Source: Lethocerus indicus (lineage: Eukaryota > Arthropoda > Insecta > Hemiptera > Belostomatidae). From it: DNA of 64,000 nt. The translations under genes were made by a program, and so were the position numbers. Positions 52,603 through 64,000 of the stretch are shown here, piece by piece (within the stretch, counting starts at the first letter, position 1; each line of letters begins with the position of its first letter). A model generated the notes under the pieces. The model was given only the letters and a program-made list of their open reading frames with translations. It had not been told where the DNA came from and did not search any database. The stretch spans positions 4,712,001-4,776,000 of the forward strand of contig JACDQD010000103.1 of assembly GCA_019843655.1 (NCBI GenBank), written 5' to 3'.

Positions 52603-55600
52603 ATTACAAAATTAAATTGTAAGTGTTTAAATGATATGTAATTTTTAAAAATTTTATTTTGGTGTGCCAATATTCAATATTTTCGGTATCAACTTACCGG
52701 TCCCAGCGACTGAAAATATAACCTATGATTTTAGTGATTCACCAGCAATATCTGATGGCTTAAGTGCTGTTAAAATACCATCGAGGGTTGATCCCTCTCA
52801 AGGGCTGAACCTCTTCTGAATAACTTCTGCGTTGTCGAATTTCCCACCCTACTAGAGCTTGCGGATCAATCAAAGGATCCGCTTCGACTCTTCCTTCGCC
52901 TGCCTTTTCGGTTGTCTGAATCCCTGATAGACATACGTGTAATGTTACGATTGGCTCTCGGGCGCTAATTATTTTCGGACAATGTAATTTTATATAGAAA
53001 TATTTTGGAATTAAAAATGTAATTACTTTCTTGAATTAATGAGAATACAACTGGATATTACATCGAATTATAATCCCGGACCAAATATCTTTATGGCCGG
53101 GACCGTAATGCCCAGATTTTACAGCGGGCGGCCTCCACTAGTCCCGATTAAAACCAATATATAAATACTTAATTTAATCGAGGCCGTGGCGGCGGACCCC
53201 CACAGTCCAATTAGGCCGCCGGGAAATATGTGTCATCGGTAGCTGTAATTAGGCCCTCCGCCCCGGACAACAAGAACAACGCCCCTGTTAAATATACATG
53301 ACAAACCCGCGGAGCACCCTTTCAGATTACCCCATGAATTATACAGTTTGGTCCACATTGAAATTCTCGTAAAGACGTCCAGTTCGACTAAATTGAATTT
53401 ACCGCCCCCAACCCGGCCTCGCCGTGAAGTTTGGTCCACGAGGATTGTACCAGAAGACGGTTGCCAGAAATAACTTTTAATATATTATTAATCCATTCAT
53501 GGACTCTACAAGATTATGGAAGACAGTCGAATATGGATATTATCCGAATGACGTTATTCGTAAATAAATTAGGCATTTAGGTATAGATATTTTCAACCGA
53601 TTTTAAGGAGTATTCTGCTGTCAGGGACTAATGCGGACTGGGTCTGTGAATAGGGTGTACAGTGGGTGCTCTGTTCGTCAAACGTGTATGCTGTTCGCCA
53701 CGATGAAAATTTAACATCGGGCCCCGAACAGTCCCCACACGCCAGTATTCCGTTTGAAAGCGAAACGTTTCCGCTTCAGGAATTGTCCGCGAACTGGTCC
53801 AAGCTTCTAATCAATGCCCAGGCTTTCACGGGTGAAGTCCACCCCGAACACAAAGCTCGGCTCGTGACAGCTTTCGAACTTGTTTTCTATTAATGGAAAT
53901 GGACATTGAAAATTATATTTATTTAAGTTAAACGTTTCGCAATTTTAATTACATTGCGCATTTTTAACATTTTATATCTTGGTACCCACTGAATAAACTA
54001 CCGTTACATTTACGGCCTTAAGTGTGTGTATATAAAGCTGCCCGTCTTAACCTCTGTCGCAATGTATTTATTGACGCTGAGCTTTTGAGTGGAGCTTTCC
54101 ACACGTGCATGAATTTGGCGCCTCATTACTCGCTAACATACGCGTCAAACAACGCAAGGAGCCCTCAGGCTACTGCAGCTATTGTATCCAGTACCGCTCC
54201 CCACCTACAAACAACCGTAGTGTAACACACCGTAGTCTAACACCCACAATGCCTAAATTGAAGGTACATACCCTTTGATTCCGAACTGCTTGATTTCCAC
54301 CGCAATATCTATTTATTTATAGCTCATTAAAGAAAAATAATACTGGTAGTATTATTATTTCTCAACCTGGTCCATGTTTAGAATCGGCAAATATCAGATA
54401 ATAAAATTTGGTGTGTATTGAAAGATTTTCTGATTTCACACATTTACTTGAGTTTACGTAGTTGTTTTTTGCATTCAGTTTCTTTCTCTAGTAATTTAAC
54501 TCGAAATATAAAATACAATTTATCGTCTTCCCTCACAATTAAACTATAAATAGAACATGAGGAATCACTGTAATTTCTGTTACCGGTTTAATCATTTAAT
54601 TTTGACAACCCAAACGTCCATTTAAATATAAGTTACATATCTGTTGAATGCTAACTACAACACCTCGGTGGGTTTATTATCCAATGTACATGTAAAACTT
54701 CGTTACATTTAGAATACCGGGCAATGAAAAGGGCCACCCGCAGGGGAGGAAGCTTCAAATTTATTAATTAAAACTTCCGTCTCCTTTTTCCAACTACTAA
54801 CTAGCTTTTTCCAGCCACTGCACAGAAATGTGTCCCGACGCCTCCGCTCGCAATAAATATGGGCAGCCTGTCCTCAATCCGCCCGAAAACTTTAAAGGCG
54901 TAATTAATACGGGATCGTATAGAGTACAGAGGACGGATGTGATTAGAAGCGCCTATTGTGTGCTTGTTAATCTATTTCAAAGTATAAGCGAAAACCCCCA
55001 ACCTGCAACCTATAAAATCATACCGGTCTAATTGCTATTTTAAACATTTTTAAAAGCTCATAACTGCCCAGAAGATGTCAATTGCACAAGAAAATATGAA
55101 GAAGGCCTTGTTTGAAAAAAATGTTTTCTAATAGCTATTTTGTACATTTGCAGCTGATAGATTAAAAAATTTTACTGGGAAGTGATTTTGAGCTCCGCAA
55201 GTCCAGAATATTTGTTAACTAACGCGATCCGATCCCGTCCGGCTTCACATTCCCTCATCTGATTTACCAGTCGGCAAACAGAGCGAGCGCGCCTGATAAT
55301 CAGACAGAGTCGGTGAATATGCATTGGGACCAGCTCGGCGGGTCGTGTTAAAATTTCAGCGACAACAGAGCGGTGCATTGTGAAGGAGCTCGGCCCCGGT
55401 TAGGGAGGACACCGTCGGCAAACAATGGGACAACACTCCCAGTGTCCGCTACTTCCTCCACCATTGTCCCGTCTTAATGCCCTACTCCGTACACTTTCCG
55501 CTGCTGCCCCCCCCCCCGCACCACTACCACCATTGATGCCAATTTAATTTCCACGAAACGGCGCCCATTGAAAAGTGACGGCGTCTCGATGGGACAAATC

Positions 55601-58600
55601 GATCGAATTTGCGGCTCTCTTGCGTCCCATTGTATAACGGGCGTCCATGGTCCGATAGTGCCTTCAGTTTTCGCCAGTTCAAATTTGAGGGAATTTCGAA
55701 ATTGGGTTCGCCGCTATATAAGTGAACATAGTCAGGGCATGATTGCTTAGCGTTTGTGTCTGTTTTTAAGTAATAGGCTATACAATACTTCTCCTCGTCA
55801 CAAATTCTAATTTATAAAATGTAATACTACGATACTTGTGAAAGTACAGATTCGAGTGAGTTCAAACACAATATTTTCTTAGCGGTCAGACCATAGGGTT
55901 AGAATCACGCTGGTGGTCTGAATTTACCTTAAATTGGAATATTCTTTTAATTAGGAAAGAAGCTGTGGTCTGCGACGAGGTCTCTTCCTGCAGCGAAGTA
56001 TGTAATCCCCGTAACAAAAATAATAATTGAAACTGCAGAAAGAGGGAAATTTTTACTTGATTTTCATAAAACAGATTTGGATTCATATGGAAATAGATTT
56101 ACTTAGTATGACCATAAATAAGGTAAAGACTTATATTTATAAAATTTAATTTTATATTAATAAAAACTGAGAAATTGATCGTCATTTGATTACATCATTG
56201 TCCAAAACGGGGTTGCCACCAAAGTTTCTCGATAATTCACGATATCGTCATAAGATGCACTATATTATGATACTGCGTTCGGTATAGTTGTCATTCAACG
56301 TTATTTAATAGTTGCCGGATATAAGAATTATTAAATGTTAATTTAATAAAATCAACCGTATACTAAGTTTGTAAGTTTGATGGTCTAGAATAGTACAATA
56401 TATTTCTGTAAGACCGGTACCCATGTTAATGATTTCAGGTGGTTTAACACGTGTATTAAATTTCCACCGTGTTTAGAACTCGCTTCTGGTTGTATTACGA
56501 GCCGCGTTCAGGGCTGAAACTTTAGAAGTACATTTTAAATACCTGACGGTCTCCTGGCCTAGAGATAAAGGTTCGTTCCTCTGAATCACGTGTCTGACCT
56601 TTTGATCCATTAAAAGGTTGACCTCTGCACAGAATAAGTACTCCTGGGTAATATTTGTTTAATCTTAATTACTATTTAAGTAAGATACAATTAGTATTCT
56701 ATTGCAAGGCTTACTGAACGGGTATATGCATTAAGGAAAACATTTCTTTTGATTAAACACCTTATAAAGAGACACATCATTAAAAATTTGCAGCTTACTA
56801 ATTAATACCCCTTAACCGTTAGTCAATAAAATAACCACATATATTAACTAAAATGTTTATTGATAATACTAGTACGGCACATCAATCTCAAAATTGAAGG
56901 TAATTAATGGATAACGACGAATTAACATGTGTTAGTAAAATATAACGCAACGCAAGTAAAAGAAATTTTATTTTTATAAAAATTCAGGTTATAAATTCAG
57001 AAAATCGAATGTAAGGACCTGTAACTACTGTTACAAAAAGAGTGGGCATAAATATACTTAAGTAGTTAAAATTTCGACAATAACAGTTGCTTGGTGTTCA
57101 TTAATAATGAATTAGATTATTCCTGGATTTCATATATAAAGGTCGCGACTGCCATTCCTAATTGCGTCTGCACATATATAATTTAGGGTAGGACCGGAAT
57201 ATGGAGTAATTGACTGAAGAGTCCACGTTACCGTTGTACGGGTCAGGTAAAACAACGGCGTGGGGACAAACTACATTTCAACCCGGAATGAATCAATAAA
57301 CTCTACGTTATCATACTTCGGCACTGGCATCGTCCGTTATCGTTTGTACCGCCGCGTCGGTGAGCGGCGCAATTATCACAGTGCCATGCGCTGTTTTAAG
57401 GCTATTTCAATGGCGTTGTTCTCGGACGAACAGCGCTGACAACTCAACGACTGGTGCCAAAACTGTTTGGCGCTTTGGAAGTCTGGTTGGTACCCGCCGA
57501 ATTGCGGGTAGGGGTACCTGTTGCGTGGATGATCGTGCCCAACCCCCCACACACACATCAACAACGGAAATCATTCTATAAACAAGAACTGACCGCCCCT
57601 TCGTCTAGCAACTAACGACGATAACTATTCGGGAAGCGTAAGTGAGCGCAGTTGGGACAAAACAATCTAAAACGGGGCTGTCGATATATCCGTATACCAT
57701 TACCCATCGAATGAAAGGTATCGTCAAGTACCAGCAAATTTGGTATTCTTAAATGGCCACGCGTTATTAAACACGTATTAAAGGCTCTAGAAATGGCCTC
57801 CTGTTAAACATTCTGTTGTAACATGTTATCTCCCACTAATCTAATTCTGAAACTTCTTGTGTCGTGATGTGGGCTATCGATTACAATAAACCGGCGGTTT
57901 GGTTCACGGTTTTATATAAAATAATTTAAAAAATTCAAAGAACGAACATAGTATATTAAGATTTACGTCTCCAAAGAGAAACGATGATTTCAGCCAAATA
58001 CCTGAATTTACCTTCTCATTATTTATTAAACGAACTTCTCATAAATACATTAATGTCGGCATTTGTCATTAGACTCAATCGTTTACCCATAATAATATAC
58101 AAATGTAATTTATAATATGTCCAATGAATAATCACTTACGACTTAGTTAAAGTTCAATTTCGCCAGATGTAATCTTTCATTCCCAGTTGACTAGTCCGGG
58201 AATGTAAATCATAAATTTTAGACTTTATAATTATATGTACTTGGTTTTTCTGACGACGGTTTATCGAATGGAACCAGTGTCAATTAATATTCGCAATACA
58301 ACCCTTATCGGTGTTATTTGTTAATTGCAATCAGTCACGTGATTACCGTGTCCCCGAATCGATCCCATCTGAGTTATATCGTCCCCGCATTAACAGCTTA
58401 AAATTTCCGCCCCTGTATTCGTGTTTAACAACGGTTTAATTAGCCCGTTTCCCCCCCTGCAACATTTTGAAGGGCCGGTCGACATCTATGGTTGGTTTAA
58501 TTGTCGTTCAAACATTGTATTTAGGTTGGTGGTTAAACAAAATAATATTATAAATTCATATGCATTGGCTCCTGATTAAATACCGCTATGGATTCTCATG

Positions 58601-59686
58601 ACGCATTCGCCAATAACAAAAGTAAATATTGTATACCGCTGATTTGTCGTCTAAGAACGATACCACTATTACAGTAAAGAGAGTGGTTAAACTTTGTTCA
58701 ATCGATATGTGGGATCAGTTGTTTTCCAGAAACTGCCCAATCTAAAGTGCTCAATATATGTAATTTTATAGATCATAAGATTCTAACACGAGCCTTGTAT
58801 ATTTTTACACTATATTTAGAATAAATGAGAAGAATAGGACCCGATCTCAGTTTTTTGGTTGCGATATAAACCGTATTTTTGTGCTCATAGCAGAAAGTTT
58901 CTCTGTCAGTTAGCATCTCCAAGTGGGCTCCGAATTAACATGAAATTCTAATCTGGAGGTTTGAGGAGCGGGCCCAGAACGGCCCAGTGCTGTAAATCGG
59001 ACGTCGAGACGTTCAGTTGGAAGTGGATGGGACCCGATTAGAATTATGAATCTCGGATGAGGTGGGGGACGTCTGGACCGGGGGCCAAATGGGGTTGTCG
59101 AACCCCCTCGTACCAGCGGCATATGCCGCCACGCCCCATTCTGTTTTATTGTCCAATTTTATTAGCAGTTAGATTTTTACGCTGATCAGCCATAAATACA
59201 ATGCGAGGGGCTGAGGATCGGAGATCGTTCGGCTTATGGAGATCTTTTCCTCTCCCAACTAGTTTCGTAGATAGCAGTTAGGTCCCAATAAATACTATTG
59301 ATAATCAATCTATCGGTTGGGGCAATAAAAGTCCCGAAGAAAACTCCTATAATGTAAAGAGTATTTAGACGGAATCAAATTCGGAATGTTGGATTATAAA
59401 ATTAATGGCCAGAAATTTGTTTAATAGCGAGCTATGCTTTGATATCTCCAGTAATATATCGCAAATAGTATCACCTACAACATCGGCGATAACATTACTT
59501 CAAATTTAGAGGCGGTTTGTTAATCTAATTCTTTTCACCACATAAACTAAATAACACCACCATTTCTTTGCAAATGGTAGTCATATGTTAATGATATTCG
59601 GATGAGGGCTGTTTGCTCATAAACGAATGGGAGACTATAACTTGGAAATTTTGAACGGAAAAAAGAGGAACTATCTTGCCAATTAA

Positions 59687-59727
59687 TACTTTAAATTAGT
59701 ATTAGTAAAGTACTATAAATTAGTATT
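59687..59727. repeat. Direct repeat TACTWTAAATTAGTATT, period 24
   Basis: Two 17-bp words, at 59687-59703 and 59711-59727, differ at a single position and are separated by 7 bp. Confidence 0.8.
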
Positions 59728-62315
59728 TTTCTGTTAACTGTGGTATCTTCTATAATTTTTACCTATTTTAAGACCATTTTGTTGTGGGATATGAGGGTAA
59801 ATTGAAATTCACATATTTCCTCATTTAATTTTTAAATTGGCTCCGAATATTGTGGTGTGAGAGAATATTGTGGTTTCAATCCGTGTGTTCGGTTCTCATA
59901 TAATGCAAAATTGTTAATTTCTGAGAATAATGAGCCAGCCTTCCGAGAATAATGAGTGGTAACCATATTAAAATATTCCTTCCAACCTTTTCAAAGAAAT
60001 CGTATGTACGCTGTCCCAAGCGAGGCAATAACAACGATTATGAGAATGTTCATCGACATAAACGCGTTTACTTTACGCGAACAGAGAGTTTATGCGGTTT
60101 ATGGTGGGGAGAAACTTTGTACGGAATATCACTGGACCCACTAACAAATAAATGTTATTCATATTAGTAGTGGTAAGTGTAGGAAGGCTGGAATTGCAGA
60201 GGCATCTTGGGACCGAAGGTAAATACACTCCAGCGGGCCGTAAACCGCATTATTACATTCAGGTAATAGACATCTCGGTTTTGGTGCCTATTTGAATCCG
60301 GCAACTATTAGAATTGATTGATATTTTTTCTTTGTCTCAAGCGGAATTCTGTGTTGCTGTTTACCATATTATGTTTCCATTAAGCAAATCATCCACCCCT
60401 GCCTGTTTAAAATCGTATTCTTTACTCACTTAACATTGAATCTCCCTCACCTCTTCGATATTCGACAGCTGAAAAAATTGGATTATATCGCGGGAGAATC
60501 GGCGGGGGAGAATAGTCCGTATAACTTCAGAGTAAACAGGAAATTTTGGAGGAAATGTCCACAGGTTGGCATGTCTGGCGAAAAAATGAGTTAGGGAACA
60601 ACTTTTCAGTAAAGCCATTACTCTGGAATTATTTTTTAATTTCAGCCTGTCCCGACGATCATTTTATTCCATAGAATTTGAACTACCTTCTCAGGTGATT
60701 TTTGTACTCAAAGCGATCAATTTGCGGCTGACAAATAAACACCGGATGAATTTCCATATGAAAGGTCGGACGTCCTTGGAAAAAACCCAATTACTTTCGA
60801 CTCCTGGCGCTAAGAAGTACACAGAGGCAATTAAAACTTTCAAAGCGTTTTCCTGGAATTTTAATTTCAGGGTTGTAGAGTTAAAGTGAAGAGAAAGAAT
60901 AGTGTCAATTACGTTTTGTTAATTGCAATATCGTTGCCCTTTTTACAATTTATAAATTCGTCTCACAATTCAAACACCACTAGGGGTTTGAACTCTACAA
61001 AAGTGTACAATATTTATGTGTATTCATTATCAATTTACGATGTATATATGTACAACCTATATCTCTGCATCGAGAGCAATAACACCGATATTTGGTTAAA
61101 TAATAATATTCGGTAGATTTAAAATCTGAAATTTGAGATAACGTTTGGAAGAAATTCCAAAGCGTATATTATTAATAATGTAGGTGTCTGTGTTTAATAA
61201 AACAGTTCGGTTTAAAAAAAATATTAACCTTGTTGGTGCAATTGGCGTAGCCAGGGGTCGGCTTTGAGAAAACCCAACCTGTGGAAATCCGTCTGGTATC
61301 CCAGGGTAACCGTTTCCACGGATACAAATCACACGGGGAATGTCGTCACAAGGGCCACCGCATGAATCTGACTATCCGTCCGGGACTTTTCAAGCCGCTT
61401 CTCCGATCCATAGAAAAGAGAGCGTCTTTTCACTCCTTTCTTGTCCTTAACTTCCGTGCATTTTATTACTTTGTTATTCTATACCCCTCTATGTACCCTC
61501 CCCACTCGGCTTCTCCTAACGTTCTCACATACTGGAATACATTTATAAATAATTCGGATTAAATGACAAATTACGACGGCCACGCGCAATCAAATACCTA
61601 ACGTCCAATTCATTGCTTCACTAGCAGTTCAATGATTTCCAAAAATATCGGAATGTTCAGAAATTACAACTCAGTTATTTCAATATTTAGTTAAATGCTT
61701 ATCGTTCTACCTAATATTGACGGAGTGATATGAAACTCGATAAGATAACATGACACTTCTGAAGCAATCATACGATTCCACGAAAAATGAGTATTATTTT
61801 TTATTGTACCCTCCGGCAACTGTAATTAATAAAGGCCCGGACAAATTATGAGGCATTCATATCACATTAGAATTTAAGTCTGTGTTGACAAAGTATAGGG
61901 ATTCGTTCCAATAAACCTTCCTGATAATAAGAAATTCAGGTGATACGCTATATTCCGTCAGATATTACAGCAGAAAAATTGCATTAATTAATGTGGATAC
62001 ACTGACCGTAATCTCAACGTAAATGTTTCAAAATCACGTAAAGAAATTATAAATTTACTGCTAAATATTCCGACAGGAGTGATTGCAACATACGCTTATT
62101 CGTAATATTTTTAGAAACAAGTACTATAGTATAGTTTAATAAATTACTCACTTTTGTTTTCTGAAGTTGGTCTATAGCTCTATAGCCTGGTCTAGTTTGG
62201 AACACGCTCCAGAAGATCTAAAAATACTCCAGGTCGAATAAATGAAGGAACAGCTTTAGGAGGAAATCGATGACCTTCGCAATGGGAAGTGACCATCAAC
62301 AGGGTCGGAATCCTC

Positions 62316-62339
62316 TACTGTAATATGGAATTTACAGTA
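62316..62339. other. Perfect 8-bp hairpin, 8-nt loop
   Basis: TACTGTAA (62316-62323) and TTACAGTA (62332-62339) are exact reverse complements. Confidence 0.8.
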
Positions 62340-63438
62340 AAATTTTTTCCTTCGTGCACGTTAATTCCTCACCGTTGTGTTTAAGAGACAGATAGATTCT
62401 TGAACAGGCCTATTGGGAGTTCAAAGTACAGGCATTTATAATTTACGAACATATAAATTAAATTAAATAAACGGACAGATAAATAATGGAGTGGCCTATT
62501 TGTAATACATTCACCCCATAAGAACGGATTATATTTGCAAAATTTAAGGAGATTAAAGTAGGTTGTCTTATCTCAATTAGAAACGGAAAAGGGTGCAGTA
62601 CTGAACAAAAGCGAGCAAATTAAACCTGAAATTTATCCCGAACGCCAGGTCTTCCGAACAATTATTTATATTTAAACTATTAATAAAAGTACAGTGATTC
62701 TGTTCTCGTGTTTCTACGATTATTGCGGCAGACGATTATACTTATATACTATCTGTTATATTATTAACAGTTTAGAAATTTCCCCTACGCATACTCAGTC
62801 CGATGCAACATTGCGCAAAATTAGGGAGGAGCTCCCCGTAGTATTTTCCTTGTATAAATGAAGTTTTCATTGAATGCGGTTTTAAACGTGGAATTAGGAG
62901 GAATTTATTTCTAAAAAATGGCAATCTTATTTTCTCCGAAATAAATCGAAAATTAATGTCGGCGTCGAACATAGAAAAACAAAAGAATGTCCACTAAACA
63001 CAATCGGCCTGTTATGTAGACCATTATTATTTACTGTAAAACTCAAAGTCCAGCATTCGTGCAATCGTTACGTTAAATAGAGCATTATTGGATATTAAAT
63101 CGCGGCTAATACCCGTGAAACTAACATTCCAATTAATTTTCGAATGAAAATATTGAGCGTCAAAGGAAATTGATCCCCGGTGAGGCACTACTTCGAAGGG
63201 ATACCTTTTCATTAATTTTGAAATTTTAAGCACCAGTGAAGCGGTCAAATATCGCCGGAACACTCGCGAAAAGTTTACGTTTATCGCGTTTAAACATATC
63301 TTTTCGGAGTCGGTCAATTCAACAAGCTTTTTCTATGTAGGAGTAGGAATGCGGGCGGGTGGCGGGGGTGGGGGAGTTGGAAAGACAGAGTGGAAAGGGT
63401 GCGGGTGGCGGTGAAAGGGAGCGAGCGAGGTGGAACAG

Positions 63439-63509
63439 GTGTGGTGGTGGTGGTGTTGGTGGTGGTGGTGGTGGTGGTGGTGGTGGTGGTGGTGGTGGTG
63501 GTGGTGGGG
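63439..63509 (+). repeat. (GGT)n microsatellite, one interruption near 63456
   Basis: About 23 units of GGT/GTG run with a single GTT interruption. Tracts of this kind can form G-quadruplexes on the G-rich strand. It lies about 280 bp upstream of the start codon, so it is in the promoter or the 5' leader depending on where transcription starts. Confidence 0.95.
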
Positions 63510-63610
63510 TAAGGGATGGTTGGGGGAGGGGTGGGTCATGCGCGGAGCACGGGGCTGGGGGAGACGGGGCGGCGCGCCTCAACCAGAGATGTGGCGGAGG
63601 GCGCGACCGA

Positions 63611-63633
63611 CACCACCACCACCACCACCACCA
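63611..63633 (+). repeat. (CAC)n microsatellite in the presumed 5' leader
   Basis: Seven CAC/ACC units lie about 100 bp downstream of the GGT tract and are its reverse complement in sequence type. A third tract of the CAC type (63910-63936, mostly CAC codons) encodes the nine histidines of the gene. Confidence 0.93.
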
Positions 63634-63786
63634 GCCCGAGAGGAGATAGGACAGTGAGGACGCCGCCCCGCCACCCCAAAGCCCCCACCGCCCCCGAACA
63701 CTGCAGACCGCGATAATAGAGTCCGTATAAGGGGAACCGCCGGGGAGGAGAGACCGCCAGAGAGGGCCAGTCAGGGAGGCAGCGAG

Positions 63787-64000
63787 ATGTGTCGACGGGT
63801 GTTGTCGGTGCTGTTGGCGGCGGCGGCGCTCGGAGCCTCGGCCTCGTCCTCGGGCCAGGGGGCCACCTCGCCCGGCTCATCGGCCGCCTCCTCCTACCAG
63901 GACACGCTCCACCACCACCACCATCACCACCACCACCGCACCGATGACAGGTGGCTGCTGTTCGAGGAGGAGGACGAGGAGCCGCGCAGGACTCAGCTGA
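63787..64000 (+). CDS. 5' end of a secreted or type I membrane protein (partial, runs off the window)
   Basis: The frame opens at ATG 63787 and stays open to the last base, giving 71 full codons. It is the first in-frame ATG after a stop at 63655-63657, and a purine (G) sits at -3. Residues 1-19 form a classic signal peptide: RR at 3-4, a hydrophobic core VLSVLLAAAALG at 5-16, and a likely cleavage after ASA (17-19). Residues 20-38 are a Ser/Gly/Ala-rich linker. Residues 42-50 are nine histidines, 53-58 read DDRWLL, and 60-65 are acidic (EEEDEE), followed by PRR. No catalytic or folded domain is reached, so the family is not identifiable; secreted ligands, matrix proteins and receptors all remain possible. 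The strong G/C third-position bias contrasts with the AT-rich DNA to the left. I saw no strong splice donor in the visible exon; CAG|GTGGCT near 63943 is weak. The coding call is inferred from the signal peptide, start context and composition. Confidence 0.72.
   Translation, partial: MCRRVLSVLLAAAALGASASSSGQGATSPGSSAASSYQDTLHHHHHHHHHRTDDRWLLFEEEDEEPRRTQL

Larger units (their letters stand above)
51571..63329. other. Non-coding stretch between the 51 kb island and the right-edge gene
   Basis: If the 51 kb island were a first exon, this would be its intron. GC-richer patches occur at 53060-53430, 53700-53880, 55200-55720 (with a run of eleven C at 55507-55517), 57340-57560 and 58910-59150. A TGACGTCA octamer lies at 52327-52334. 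Open frames are 60-96 codons and unrecognised. Confidence 0.55.
63330..63786 (+). promoter_or_regulatory. GC-rich promoter / 5' UTR region of the right-edge gene
   Basis: Composition switches near 63330-63350 from AT-rich to strongly GC-rich and purine-rich on the + strand, and stays so up to the ATG at 63787. The stretch contains a long GGT repeat, a CAC repeat and many CpGs. In the frame of the downstream gene there is a stop at 63655-63657 and no ATG between it and 63787, which fits an untranslated leader. I could not place a TATA box or a transcription start. Open frames across the repeats encode only homopolymer-like Gly, Trp or His runs and are not taken as genes. Promoter identity is inferred from position and composition. 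Confidence 0.5.

Noticed and set aside
63359..63657. Open frames with Gly, Trp or His runs across the GGT tract on both strands
   Set aside because: They are the microsatellite translated in different frames.
1..64000. CRISPR array, bacterial operon or prophage
   Set aside because: There are no regularly spaced repeats, no packed same-strand genes and no ribosome-binding-site pattern; the composition and microsatellites are eukaryotic.

Overview
This window looks like eukaryotic, probably arthropod (insect-like), non-coding DNA that leads into the first coding exon of a gene at its right edge. The evidence is indirect. There are no closely packed open frames, the background is AT-rich, slippage microsatellites (TA, CT, GGT) are present, and there is a short AACCT/TTAGG-like tract of a kind common in insect genomes. 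The best-supported protein-coding start is the last 214 bases. No species or clade can be fixed from the sequence alone.

Layout. Positions 1 to about 63,330 hold no gene I can defend. The sequence alternates between AT-rich stretches full of TAAT/ATTA words and GC-richer, CpG-containing islands of about 200-500 bp (for example near 3.3, 7.1, 13.3, 15.3, 21.3, 26.4, 38.3, 39.4, 49.3, 51.3, 53.3, 55.6 and 59.0 kb). Recognisable structure inside this desert includes: (a) an old, diverged tandem duplication at 12.8-14.2 kb, whose first ~120 bp also resembles a sequence at 3.8 kb; (b) a diverged direct repeat at 20.6-20.8 kb; (c) many short stem-loops or palindromes, several with 9-12 bp arms and very short loops; (d) microsatellites at 35.0, 42.9, 47.9, 51.0 and 63.4 kb; (e) a purine-rich, GC-rich island at 51.04-51.57 kb with a good GTGAGT donor-like site, which could be a distal promoter or non-coding first exon.

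Right edge. From about 63,330 the composition becomes strongly GC-rich. It contains a long GGT repeat and a CAC repeat, and then an ATG at 63,787 that opens a frame running off the window. The 71 visible residues begin with a convincing signal peptide (RR, hydrophobic core, ASA cleavage site). A Ser/Gly/Ala-rich linker, nine consecutive histidines and an acidic stretch follow. This is the start of a secreted or type I membrane protein that I cannot identify. The simplest reading is that the preceding ~63 kb is the upstream regulatory landscape of this gene and/or of a neighbour outside the window. That reading is inference.

I did not find a clearly new multi-gene system. The most unusual signals are the tandemly duplicated non-coding block, the series of short perfect hairpins, the complementary GGT and CAC repeats around the start codon, and the possible distal promoter at 51 kb.
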